DNA of 46,166 nucleotides, taken from assembly GCA_016871535.1 (NCBI GenBank), contig VHCZ01000019.1, positions 1 through 46,166 on the forward strand, written 5' to 3'. A model generated the notes under the pieces. The model saw nothing but the letters and a program-made list of their open reading frames with translations, made no database searches and was not told the DNA's origin. This DNA comes from Verrucomicrobiota bacterium (GTDB lineage Bacteria > Verrucomicrobiota > Verrucomicrobiia > Limisphaerales > SIBE01). This document shows positions 9,011-17,900 of this stretch, piece by piece (position 1 is the first letter of the stretch; every line of letters begins with the position of its first letter). The position numbers and the translations under genes were made by a program.

Positions 9011-10375
9011 ATGCTGATGCCGAATCCCAAGACCAGAAAACGAAAGCAAGTCATGGCCTTCTCCGCCATCGGTGTGATCGCGGTCTCCGTGGCCGTCACC
9101 ATCTTTATCCGAAAGCGGGAGAAGCCCATCAACGTGCAAACCGACACCGTGGCGCGGCGCAACATCACGGAGTTGGTCGTCGCCAATGGCCGGATTCATC
9201 CGGTCCTCCAGGTGAAAATCAGCCCGGAGGTGAGCGGCGAAATCATCGAGTTGCCGGTCAAGGAAGGGCAGCAAGTGAAGAAAGGCGACTTGCTCTTGCG
9301 CATCAAACCGGATTTCTACGTCGCGAACGTCAACCAGGCGGAAGCCAGCTACCGTTCCTCCGTCGCAGACAAAGGCACGTCCGAGGCGAACCTGGTCAAG
9401 GCCGAGGCCGAGTTCAAGCGGAACGAGGAGTTGTTCGGGCGGAAGCTGATTTCCGAGTCGGTGTTTTTCGACGTGAAAGCCGCTTACGAAATCGCCAAAG
9501 CGTCCCAGCAAAGCGCCACGCACCGCGTTGAAATGTCCAATGCCATGCTCGCGCGCGCCAGGGAAGAGCTGGCCAAAACCACCATCCGCTCTCCGCTCAC
9601 GGGCACGGTCAGCAAGTTGAACTCGGAGTTGGGCGAGCGCGTCGTGGGCACGGCCCAGATGGCCGGCACGGAGGTCATGATCGTCGCGGACCTCAATGAA
9701 ATGGAGGCGCGCGTGGACGTCGGCGAGATCGATGTGCCGCTCATCGCTTACGGACAGAAAGCGCGGCTGGAAGTCGATGCGTTCAAGGACCGCAAGTTCG
9801 GCGGCATTGTCACTGAGATTGCCAACTCCTCCAAAGGCATGGGGCTTCCGGGTATGGGCGGGGGCGGGCAACAGCAAGAAGGCACGCGGTTCGAAGTCAA
9901 AGTTCGCATCCAGGACAAAGAAGTGTTTCGTCCGGGCATGTCCGTGACGGCGGAAATCGAGACACGGTCGCGCACGAACGTGTTGGCCGTGCCGATCCAA
10001 AGTGTCGCGGTGCGGCTGCCGAAAGAATCCAAGAACGGCCCAAATCCCGGCGGGAAAAACGAAAGCAATCCATCGGAGGCGCACGCGGCGACCACGACTT
10101 CTTCAACCACCAATTCGCCGGCAAAACCCGGCGCGAACAAGAAGCCCGGCGAACCGCCTAAACCGATCGAAGTGGTGTTCGCCGTGGACGGCGACCGCGT
10201 CAAGATGGTGCCGGTGAAACTGGGCATCAGCGACGACTCCTACCTGGAAATCACCGAGGGCCTCGTCGAGGGCCGGGAAGTCGTGTCCGGCGGCCACAAA
10301 GCCGTGAGCCGCGAGCTTGAAGACGGGAAGAAAATCAAGAAAGGCGCGCCGGGTGACGACAAGGGGAAGGAGTAG
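9011..10375 (+). CDS. MacA-like periplasmic adaptor (HlyD/RND-ABC efflux family)
   Basis: A 454-residue membrane fusion protein. A short basic N-terminus is followed by one membrane helix (about 16-34). Then come the first beta-barrel strand and lipoyl half-motif ([25 protein letters not shown], about 75-100), a long alpha-hairpin with coiled-coil character, the second lipoyl half ([14 protein letters not shown]) and the beta-barrel domain. A low-complexity Pro/Asn/Thr/Lys linker lies at about residues 345-390 before a last domain ending in a charged tail. It is the first gene of a MacAB-type export operon with the ATPase and two permeases downstream. The substrate is unknown; macrolides, peptides or lipids are possible for the family. 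Confidence 0.85.
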   Translation: MLMPNPKTRKRKQVMAFSAIGVIAVSVAVTIFIRKREKPINVQTDTVARRNITELVVANGRIHPVLQVKISPEVSGEIIELPVKEGQQVKKGDLLLRIKPDFYVANVNQAEASYRSSVADKGTSEANLVKAEAEFKRNEELFGRKLISESVFFDVKAAYEIAKASQQSATHRVEMSNAMLARAREELAKTTIRSPLTGTVSKLNSELGERVVGTAQMAGTEVMIVADLNEMEARVDVGEIDVPLIAYGQKARLEVDAFKDRKFGGIVTEIANSSKGMGLPGMGGGGQQQEGTRFEVKVRIQDKEVFRPGMSVTAEIETRSRTNVLAVPIQSVAVRLPKESKNGPNPGGKNESNPSEAHAATTTSSTTNSPAKPGANKKPGEPPKPIEVVFAVDGDRVKMVPVKLGISDDSYLEITEGLVEGREVVSGGHKAVSRELEDGKKIKKGAPGDDKGKE

Positions 10376-10400
10376 AAGTGAGGAAGAACTGCGAAGCAGT

Positions 10401-10502
10401 TGGAGTGTTGGAGTATTGGAGCGCTGGAGTGTTGCAGCCTCTCCATTACTCCATTACTCCATTGCTCCACCACTCCATCACCCCACCACTCCATCACTCC
10501 AC
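10401..10502. repeat. Simple TGGAGT/ACTCCA inverted array between adaptor and ATPase genes
   Basis: Four to five TGGAGYRYT-like units are followed by about eight ACTCCAYYR-like units, so the left half can pair with the right half. It fills the gap between the adaptor stop and the ATPase start and would form a large hairpin in the operon mRNA. Confidence 0.8.
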
Positions 10503-10511
10503 ATCCCGTTC

Positions 10512-11222
10512 GTGAGCCTCATTCACATCGAAAACATTTCCCGGCGTTACCAGATGGGGGAGGAGGTCATTCACGCCTTGCGCGACGTCTCTCTGACCAT
10601 TGAGCGCGGCGAGTATGTCGCGATCATGGGACCGTCCGGGTCGGGAAAATCCACCTTGATGAACCTGCTCGGCTGTCTCGACACGCCGAGTTCTGGCCGG
10701 TACGAGTTGAACGGCGTGAATGTCAGCGAAATGGATGACAATCAGCTCGCCGAGATTCGAAATCGCGAAATCGGATTCGTCTTCCAGACGTTCAACCTCT
10801 TGCCGCGCTCCAATGCGCTGCACAATGTGGAATTGCCGCTCATCTACGCCGGAATTTCCACGGACGAACGGAGACGAGGCGCGCTGGAAGCCCTGAGCCA
10901 GGTCGGTTTATCCGACCGCATTCATCACAAACCGAACGAACTGTCCGGCGGCCAGCGCCAGCGCGTCGCCATCGCCCGCGCCTTGGTGACCAATCCGTCC
11001 ATCATCCTGGCCGACGAGCCGACGGGGAATCTGGACTCCAAAACCGGCGCGGAGATCATGACGCTCTTTGAGGAACTCTCAACCAAGGGCAACACCATCA
11101 TCGTCGTGACCCATGAAGAACAGGTCGCGCAGCACGCGGAGCGCATCATCCGCATCCGGGACGGATTGATTGCGAGCGATGAGAAAGTGGCCAAGGCGTC
11201 GCTCGCGCCTGCTGCATCGTGA
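10512..11222 (+). CDS. MacB/LolD-type ABC transporter ATP-binding protein
   Basis: A 236-residue ATPase with all motifs present: Walker [10 protein letters not shown] (about 39-47), Q-loop FQTFNLLP, signature LSGGQ (about 143), Walker B IILADEP (about 163-169) and H-loop VTHE (about 200). It belongs to the MacB/LolD/FtsE group, which powers FtsX-fold permeases that move substrates from periplasm or membrane rather than pumping across the inner membrane. The GTG at 10512 is chosen as start because it gives the usual family N-terminus ([15 protein letters not shown]); an open frame further upstream overlaps the adaptor gene and reads through repeat DNA. It is separated from its first permease by 595 bp of repeats. 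Confidence 0.88.
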   Translation: MSLIHIENISRRYQMGEEVIHALRDVSLTIERGEYVAIMGPSGSGKSTLMNLLGCLDTPSSGRYELNGVNVSEMDDNQLAEIRNREIGFVFQTFNLLPRSNALHNVELPLIYAGISTDERRRGALEALSQVGLSDRIHHKPNELSGGQRQRVAIARALVTNPSIILADEPTGNLDSKTGAEIMTLFEELSTKGNTIIVVTHEEQVAQHAERIIRIRDGLIASDEKVAKASLAPAAS

Positions 11223-11253
11223 AATCGCTGCAAATCAGACCAAGAAGGCTTCG

Positions 11254-11641
11254 CATGAACCAGACGGTAGGGCGAGCCTGTCCCCAGCGAGTCGAGCTGG
11301 ACGTGTTCCACGCACGTCAAGCGGCTCGCCGGGACGGACTCGCCCTACCGGGTTCATGGGGCGAGAGCATGGTAACCAGACCAAGAAGGCTTCGCATGAA
11401 CCAGACGGTAGGGCGAGCCTGTCCCCAGCGAGCCGGTCTGGACGTGTTCCACGCACGTCAAGCGGCTCGCCGGGACGGACTCGCCCTACCGGGTTCATGG
11501 GGCGAGAGCATGGTAACCAGACCAAGGCAGGCTTCGCATGAGCCTGATGGTAGGGCGAGCCTGTCCCCAGCGAGCCGGTCTGGACGTGTTCCACGCACGT
11601 CGAGCAGCTCGCCGGGACGGACTCGCTCTACCGGGTTCATG
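11254..11641 (+). repeat. Three tandem copies of a 105-bp hairpin, period 141-142 bp
   Basis: Units are at 11254-11358, 11395-11499 and 11537-11641. Each begins catgaacc/catgagcc, continues cggtagggcgagcctgtccc, and ends with the complementary ggacggactcgccctaccgggttcatg, with an inner gacgtgttccacgcacgtc palindrome. The 36-bp spacers (agcatggtaaccagaccaag...) are conserved too. Other copies are at 28501 and 29164. The array takes up most of the 11223-11817 gap. Confidence 0.92.
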
Positions 11642-11713
11642 GGCCGAGTGCATGGTTCTGAAACCAAGGAAACTTCCCACGAGCTACCCTGGGTAAAGCC
11701 AACGAGAAGGAAC

Positions 11714-11771
11714 CAACCCCAAAGGGGTTGTGCCTCTCCGATTGGCCAAAGACGCAACCCCGTTGGGGTTG
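11714..11771. repeat. Two short hairpins (aacccc-aaa-ggggtt and caacccc-gtt-ggggttg)
   Basis: Two GC-rich hairpins with three-base loops, 11715-11729 and 11755-11771, lie just upstream of the first permease gene. They share the caacccc/ggggttg arm and look like one repeat unit. They lack a T-run, so a terminator role is not supported. Confidence 0.7.
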
Positions 11772-11817
11772 AGCCCGTGTTCCCCCTATTCCCCAGGTTA
11801 CGTTTCACGTTTTACGC

Positions 11818-13047
11818 ATGCACCTAATCATTGAAACCCTTGAAGGCATGCGCATCGCGCTGGCCGCGATCTGGGCGAACAAACTTCGCTCCGGCCTCGC
11901 CACGCTCGGGATCGTCATCGGCATTGTCACGGTAACGTTGATGGGCACCGCGATCGAGGGGTTGAACCGCTCCTTCCTCAATACCGTTTCGACGATTGGC
12001 GCGGACGTTCTGTACGTCCAGCGCTTCTCCTGGTTCATCGATTCCTGGGAGGAATGGCTCAAGGCGGAGAAGCGGCAGCGCATCACGCTGGCCCAGGTCA
12101 AAGCCGTCGAGAAACACATGCGAATGGCTCAGGCCATCGCCCCCTTTGTGGAAACGCGCCGGCCCGTGAAATACAAAAACCGCCGCTCCGACAGCGTCAC
12201 CGTCATCGGCACGACCGATCAGTTCCTGTTCACCAAGGGCGTTTCGATCATGGACGGACGCTTCCTGACCGCGCCGGAGGCTGAGGGCGGCCGGCCCGTT
12301 TGCGTCCTGGGCGCCACCGCGGCGACGAATTTATTTTTGCTCGAACCGCCGGTCGGAAACCGAATCCGGCTTGGCCAGCAGCTTTTTGAAGTGGTCGGCG
12401 TCATGGAAAAGCAGGGGGATTTCTTCGGCGACTTCAGCGTCGATAACGCCGTGATCATTCCGCTCCAGCAGTTCATTGCGTCGTTCTGGCATTATCCGGA
12501 TTTCACAATTCAGGTGAAGGTGCTGGAAATGGCGCGCCTCGAAGATGCTAGAGAGGAATTGCGCGGAATCATGCGCCGCGTTCGCCGCATCGCGCCTGGA
12601 GCAGAGGACGATTTCTCCATCGACCAGCAAGAAATGTTTCTCAGCATGTTCAAACGCGTCTCGCGCACGATTGCGTCCGTGGGCTTGTTCATCACGGGCC
12701 TGTCGCTGTTCGTGGGCGGGATCGGCATCATGAACATCATGTTCGTTTCCGTGGCCGAGCGCACGCGAGAGATCGGTATTCGCAAGGCCATTGGCGCCAA
12801 ACGCCGCGCGATCCTGACCCAGTTCCTGATCGAGGCGGCCAGCATTTGCGTCCTGGGCGGAATTCTGGCTCTGTCCATCGCTTATCCCGTGACGCTGCTG
12901 CTCAAGAAACACCTGGGCGGCGTCATGTCGCCCACCGTGGTGGGGATCGCGCTCGCCGTGGCCGCTCTGACGGGAATCGTCTCCGGTTTCTTTCCGGCCT
13001 GGCGCGCAGCCCGGCTGAATCCCGTGGATGCGCTCCGGAACGAGTAA
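11818..13047 (+). CDS. MacB-type FtsX-fold ABC permease, first copy
   Basis: A 409-residue permease with the MacB layout: an N-terminal helix (ALAAIWANKLRSGLATLGIVIGIVTV), a large periplasmic domain (about 45-285), and three C-terminal helices of the FtsX domain. The conserved GIGIMNIMFVSVAERTREIGIRKAIGAK segment follows the second helix, and it ends ARLNPVDALRNE, typical of the family. It has no ATPase domain of its own and must work with the upstream ATPase. Its start follows the word ttacgtttcacgttttacg (11799-11817), a repeat also found inside the polymerase gene. It is followed closely by a second permease of the same family. Confidence 0.88.
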   Translation: MHLIIETLEGMRIALAAIWANKLRSGLATLGIVIGIVTVTLMGTAIEGLNRSFLNTVSTIGADVLYVQRFSWFIDSWEEWLKAEKRQRITLAQVKAVEKHMRMAQAIAPFVETRRPVKYKNRRSDSVTVIGTTDQFLFTKGVSIMDGRFLTAPEAEGGRPVCVLGATAATNLFLLEPPVGNRIRLGQQLFEVVGVMEKQGDFFGDFSVDNAVIIPLQQFIASFWHYPDFTIQVKVLEMARLEDAREELRGIMRRVRRIAPGAEDDFSIDQQEMFLSMFKRVSRTIASVGLFITGLSLFVGGIGIMNIMFVSVAERTREIGIRKAIGAKRRAILTQFLIEAASICVLGGILALSIAYPVTLLLKKHLGGVMSPTVVGIALAVAALTGIVSGFFPAWRAARLNPVDALRNE

Positions 13048-13058
13048 CCTTTGCTCCT

Positions 13059-14339
13059 TTGGAATCTGAAATCTCAAATCTGAAATCTCCCTGGGGCGGC
13101 CTGTTCCGCGCGGAACTGAAAGAGAGTTTCTGCATGGCGATGAGCGCCATTGCCGCCCACAAACTGCGCTCCGCCTTGACGCTGCTTGGCGTGCTGGTCG
13201 GTGTTTTCTCAATCATCGTCGTGATGACCGCCATGCGCGTGTTGCAGTCGAACATCGAGGCCGAGTTGAGCCAGCTCGGGAGCAACACATTTCAAATTCG
13301 CAAATGGCCCGGCGCATTCTTCGGCGTGGCCGATTTCGAGAAATACTGGCGGCGCAGAAACATCACGCTCCAGCAAGGCCTGCAAGTTCAGGAACACGCG
13401 ACACTGGCCCTGAACGTTGGGCTGGAAAGTTACTTCTGGGGTGGCGTGGCTCTGTCACGGTTCGACAAAACACCGCCCAGCACGCGTTTGTTGGGCGAAA
13501 CACCGGGCAGCTTTCCGGCGCGAAACTGGACCGTCGCTGAAGGCAGAGCCATCATGGAATCCGACGTTGAGAGCGCGCGCGATGTGTGCGTGTTGGGCGC
13601 CGGGCTGGCCAAAATTCTCTTTCCGTTCGGCTCGGCCGTCGGTGACCGCGTCAAGTTCACCGGCATCAACTACAGCGTCGTCGGCGTCCTGGAATCGCGC
13701 GGCCAGATGCTCGGCGGCGATCAAGATAACTTCGCGGTGATCCCCGTCTCCACGGGCCTGAACCGCTATGGGCGCACCTGGCGAAGCCTGTCAATTCTGG
13801 TCCAGGCGCGCGACCAGGCGAGTTATGACGACACGATCGAGCAGGTCCGGGGCATCTTGCGGGCGGTTCGCAAAGTCGCTCCGGGCAAGGAAGACGACTT
13901 CGAGATTTTCTCCAACGATTCGCTGATCGCGCAATTCAAGCGGTTCACCTTCACCGTGCGATTGGGCGTGACGGTGATCAGCTCCATTGCGCTTCTGGCG
14001 GCGGGCGTCGGCATCATGAACATCATGCTGGTGTCCGTGACCGAGCGCACGCGCGAGATTGGCATCCGCCGCGCGGTTGGCGCTAAAAAGCGGAACATCA
14101 TGAGCCAGTTCATCCTGGAGGCAATCGTGCTCTGCCAGGTCGGCGGGTTGATCGGGGTCGTGTTTGGCATCATCGGCGGCAATGCGGCGGCGTATTTCCT
14201 GGAAGTCACGCCGGTCATCCCGGTGGATTGGATCATTTACGGGTTGCTGATCTGTTTGGTCGTCGGCGTCGTCTTTGGAACTTACCCGGCCGTCAAGGCG
14301 GCGAACCTGGACCCGATCGAGTCGCTGCGGTATGAGTGA
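13059..14339 (+). CDS. MacB-type FtsX-fold ABC permease, second copy
   Basis: About 426 residues, same layout as the preceding permease: N-terminal amphipathic and membrane helix (AAHKLRSALTLLGVLVGVFSIIVV), periplasmic domain, GVGIMNIMLVSVTERTREIGIRRAVGAKKRNI and the ending ANLDPIESLRYE. The two permeases may form a heterodimer on one ATPase, as seen in related operons of Bacteroidota and Verrucomicrobiota; this is inference. The start is uncertain: TTG at 13059 keeps the full cytoplasmic leader but its first residues are coded by a simple gaaatct/caaatct repeat, while the ATG at 13134 would give a very short leader. Confidence 0.83.
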   Translation: MESEISNLKSPWGGLFRAELKESFCMAMSAIAAHKLRSALTLLGVLVGVFSIIVVMTAMRVLQSNIEAELSQLGSNTFQIRKWPGAFFGVADFEKYWRRRNITLQQGLQVQEHATLALNVGLESYFWGGVALSRFDKTPPSTRLLGETPGSFPARNWTVAEGRAIMESDVESARDVCVLGAGLAKILFPFGSAVGDRVKFTGINYSVVGVLESRGQMLGGDQDNFAVIPVSTGLNRYGRTWRSLSILVQARDQASYDDTIEQVRGILRAVRKVAPGKEDDFEIFSNDSLIAQFKRFTFTVRLGVTVISSIALLAAGVGIMNIMLVSVTERTREIGIRRAVGAKKRNIMSQFILEAIVLCQVGGLIGVVFGIIGGNAAAYFLEVTPVIPVDWIIYGLLICLVVGVVFGTYPAVKAANLDPIESLRYE

Positions 14340-14348
14340 ATCGTGATG

Positions 14349-14379
14349 CGTAAAACGTAATTACGCCTTGCGTTTTACG
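14349..14379. terminator. Possible hairpin between convergent genes
   Basis: CGTAAAACG (14349-14357) pairs with CGTTTTACG (14371-14379) in the narrow gap between the second permease and the convergent DUF4202 gene, overlapping the latter's stop. It is A/T-rich and followed by TTCTACGTT repeats, so a bidirectional terminator is only possible, not clear. Confidence 0.35.
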
Positions 14380-14995
14380 TTCTACGTTCTACGTTTCGCG
14401 CCCCAGCCAACGCCCGCTCCAGAAGCGCTTTTTCCTTGGGCCCGAAACTCAGCTTCAACGCCTCTTCCCGCGCTACCTGCGTCATCTTCTTCCACGACTT
14501 CTGTAGAGCGTTGATCATTTTGTCTTCGTCCGTCTTTGCGGCGAGGTCCGCGAGTTGATACTGGAGGAAGATCAGGCAGAGCGCGTCTTCCAAAACGCGG
14601 CTATCTGGATCATTCGGAAAATTCTTTTTCAGGTTCAGGTCCTGAACGCGGGCAATCACCTCGGCCGGATAACCGACCTCGCGCAAAATCTCACCGGCCT
14701 TTTCCGCGTGAAAGGCTTTCAGGTCATTGCGCCATTTCAAATATCCGGCGCGGGTCATCGGATATTGGCTGCGCGGAATCATCCAGCGGCAAAGGTGCTG
14801 GCAGCGCGCCGCCAGACGGAGTTCTTCCGAAGCGCCGGGGCACAGTTTCAAGACCCAATCCGTCAGCCTCTGGGCGTAAATCAACTCTCGGGGCTGAGCG
14901 ACTCCCGCGACCGCTTCCACGTTGGGATCTCTGGCGTTCTCTTCGTCAAAGCGCCGGATCGCGGCTGCGAAACGTTCTGGGGCGTGGTTGATCAA
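14375..14995 (-). CDS. DUF4202 family protein
   Basis: A 206-residue protein that I recognise as DUF4202. It shows RFAAAIRRFDEENARDPN at the N-terminus, then ELIYAQRLTDWV, ELRLAARCQHLCRWMIPRSQYPMTR, the AGYLKWR segment and the LEDALCLIFLQYQ region. The conserved His-rich helix (ARCQHLCRW) and acidic residues hint at an HD-like metal site, but the biochemical role of the family is not established to my knowledge. The TTG start at 14995 directly follows the TGA of the upstream large pseudogene and is preceded by GAGAGGGG at suitable distance, which supports this start. It may once have been translated after that gene. Confidence 0.8.
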   Translation of the reverse strand: MINHAPERFAAAIRRFDEENARDPNVEAVAGVAQPRELIYAQRLTDWVLKLCPGASEELRLAARCQHLCRWMIPRSQYPMTRAGYLKWRNDLKAFHAEKAGEILREVGYPAEVIARVQDLNLKKNFPNDPDSRVLEDALCLIFLQYQLADLAAKTDEDKMINALQKSWKKMTQVAREEALKLSFGPKEKALLERALAGARNVERRT

Positions 14996-17900
14996 TCAGG
15001 GAACCCCTCTCCAGGGTCCGGTCACCGAGTCGGCCTGTTCGAGGGTTCCTTCATACTGGAATTCCAGGGAATCGGTCGATCTCGATTTGATGATGATTCG
15101 CATGGCGCGATAGTAACGAGCCGACACGTCCTTCGGCAAGGGAACGACCTTTGTTCGGGCGCCAGCCTCGCACTCATCCAGAATTCCATTCTTGTTCGCG
15201 TCGCCGATTCCCAGGGAAATCTCATAGCGGTCGGGTATGCCGTTGCGGTTGCAGTCGTCCGGCGGCGGCGGTTCGCATTCATCAGGAATGCCGTTGTGAT
15301 TGCGATCCGCGGTTTTCAAGCTGGCGATTTCGCAACGATCCGGAACGCCGTTGCGGTTGCAATCTTGAACCAAACCGGCGGCGATTTCAGCCGCATTGGA
15401 GATGCCATTGCCGTCGCAGTCACCGGCGGAAGGTAATCCGATCACGAACTCTCGCACGGTCGTGTTCGTTCCGGCGGAGTATTGCGCGAGGATCGCTGCC
15501 CGAAACCCATCCAGAGGCCGGACGTGCAAGCTTTTGAACCTCCCCGCGGCATCGACCGTCGCTTCCGTCGCCGGGAAGCGGGTTGCGCCGAGCGAATCCA
15601 CGAAGGCGTACCACAACGATGTCTGGTCGCCGCCCTCGGTCCAGGCCAGCAGATAAAGCGTCTCTCCCTCCTTGGCCAGCGGCAGAATCTCGCAGTCTGT
15701 GGTGAACGCGTCCCGAACCGGGAACGTCGCGCTCGTCCAATTCTCCGTGCTCGTGTCAAAACGCGAGAAAGCCAGGGAACCGTCCGCGTGTTCCTAGGCC
15801 AGCACCGCGCGGTTGGCGCTGTCGAACCGGACGGACAAAGCGTCTTCGGCGCGATCAGAGATTCGTTTGGGCGCACTCCACGCATTGCCGTTCCAGGAGA
15901 TCGACCGTAGTTCACCGGACTCGTTGGAAACGACCACCAGAGCCGCGCCCGCCGTGTGACCGGCCGTGTCGAACGCCTGGATCGGTTGCGCGGGCAGCAA
16001 TTGGCGCGCGAAGGCTGGCCATGACAGTCATCTGGCCGGTCGCGGGATCGGTGCCAGTGAAGATAAGAAGCGGCCTGGTTTGTTCCGTGAGGTCCAGGGT
16101 GCCGGCTTGATAAAAGCGCTCGATGATATTCGTGGAAACGCCAACAAAGTTTTGCTGGGGAACGCTGGCGGCATTGATGACCGAGTAGGTCACGTTGATC
16201 GGGGCCAACTCGAAGCTGGGCTCCGAGCCTCGGTCGATGACAAAGCGGTGAATATCAAATTGCCATTCCTTTCCTATCTTGCCCGTCCAAAGATTGACGG
16301 CGAGTCGGACGACGGCGCTGAACGCTCCTTCGACTTTGGTGATGAGCGGTCCTTTCCCTAGCAGGTTAATAGTCATCTGAATTCCCTTGTTATCCGGCGC
16401 ATCGGCCGGGGCACCCGCTTGTAAGAGGGCCGTGCCTTCGACGGTTCCACGACCGAGTGAGAGTTCCAAGCCGGAGGCGAGACGCAGGATCGGGATGAAT
16501 TCCACTTTGCCTTCCGAGCTGCCGAGCAGACTCCAACGCTGCGGCGGATCCCCTCGGACCTGAGTGGAGCCGGTCGTCGGCTTTGGGAATCGAGTTTCTG
16601 CTTGCCCCTTGAAGCGGGCGCCGAACAGAACTTCAAAAACGCCCTTGGCCTTCAATGCTCCCGTCGCGTCTCCGGCGACTAACAGCGGACCCACATATGG
16701 AATGAAGCGGAGCACGGGTTTCGCGTTAGCTTTAGCGACCAGTTCTACAGCCCCTGCCGCTTCAACTTGGAAACCGAAACTCGAGATCGTGTTGTTGCCA
16801 AGCCAATTCGAGTCCAGTTCGACGAAGGTGCCAAACTCTATGCTGGCTTCGGGCTTCTTCTTTGGTTTGTCGTCATCGCCGTCATCCCTGAGAATGACGG
16901 GCCGGTATTCCTTGGTCCGTATCTCCACTTTTTCGGGTTTGCCCAGTCCGGGCTTTATCGACAAGATCGCTTTCTTCTCCTTTCCAACGACTTCAAATTC
17001 GGCGGTTGCCTCCTGAAGCTTAAGGCCAAGAAACTTGGGGCCAAGCCTTAACGGGCCAGTTTCTGAAGTTGCCTCACCCAAAGCCAATTCGAGGCCTAGC
17101 TCGTACTTGTAAGTCAGATAGGCGTCGGCTTCCGGAGGAACGTTTGCTGGATCCAGGTCGATCCGCCCGTCGAATTTGGGTGAGAACGTGCCAACCTTCA
17201 AGAAGCCGTCGCCATAATTCAGATGGACGTCGGCACTAAATTTCCCCGCGTTGGCCGCGCCTCCGATCAGTTCCAGAAGGGAGGCAGCCCATTCGGGCAG
17301 GTTCAATCCTTGAAGCGGCTGCTTGTCCGGCGGCAGTTCATAATCTTTCACTGCGACGCCGCCGCTTTCTGTGATGGCGATCAATCTGGGTTTGAAGACG
17401 CCACTGGGCAATTCCCACAAGTTGAGTTTGCCTTCAAACCGGTTTTCGCGCCGCGCCAATTGATGCACCACATAGTGAGGCTTGCCGTCTTTCCGGGCCG
17501 CGATGATTTCTCCCAGCCAGTTCTGGACGCTCACATAGTTGCGAGGGAGTGGCGGATCGTTGGAGTAATCGGCTTTTTGATCCAAGGCATTGACAAAAGC
17601 ATTGGTGAAGGCGCGGCGGTCCACGAGCCAGATTTCCACCACCCGATCAGCCACCTCAAATTTCTCCGGCGGCCCGGCTTTTTCGTTGGCCTGAACGAAC
17701 CCTTCGAGTTCGACAGGAAAAGTGGCTCCGCGCGCCGCGCTTTTCCACGTCATCGTGAGCTGCTCCCGCGCTCCCTCCGGATCGAACCCCTCAGAGTCGC
17801 CACTTTTCAGGACTCCCGGCAGGAAAAGCCCGAACCGGTTCATAGTGAACACATCGATCGTGGGCTCCGGCACGCTCTTCAGGTCGAAGTCCGCTATGAT

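Noticed and set aside
10317-10511. Upstream extension of the ABC ATPase overlapping the adaptor gene
   Set aside because: The extra 65 residues come from the adaptor gene in another frame and from the TGGAGT/ACTCCA array; the GTG at 10512 gives the usual family start.
11254-11641. CRISPR array
   Set aside because: Only three units of about 141 bp with long palindromic repeats and conserved, not variable, spacers; no cas genes nearby.
11170-11827. Open frames through the tandem hairpin array
   Set aside because: They encode repeated peptides (NQTVGRACPQR...) only because the repeat period of 141 bp is a multiple of three; no independent evidence for translation.
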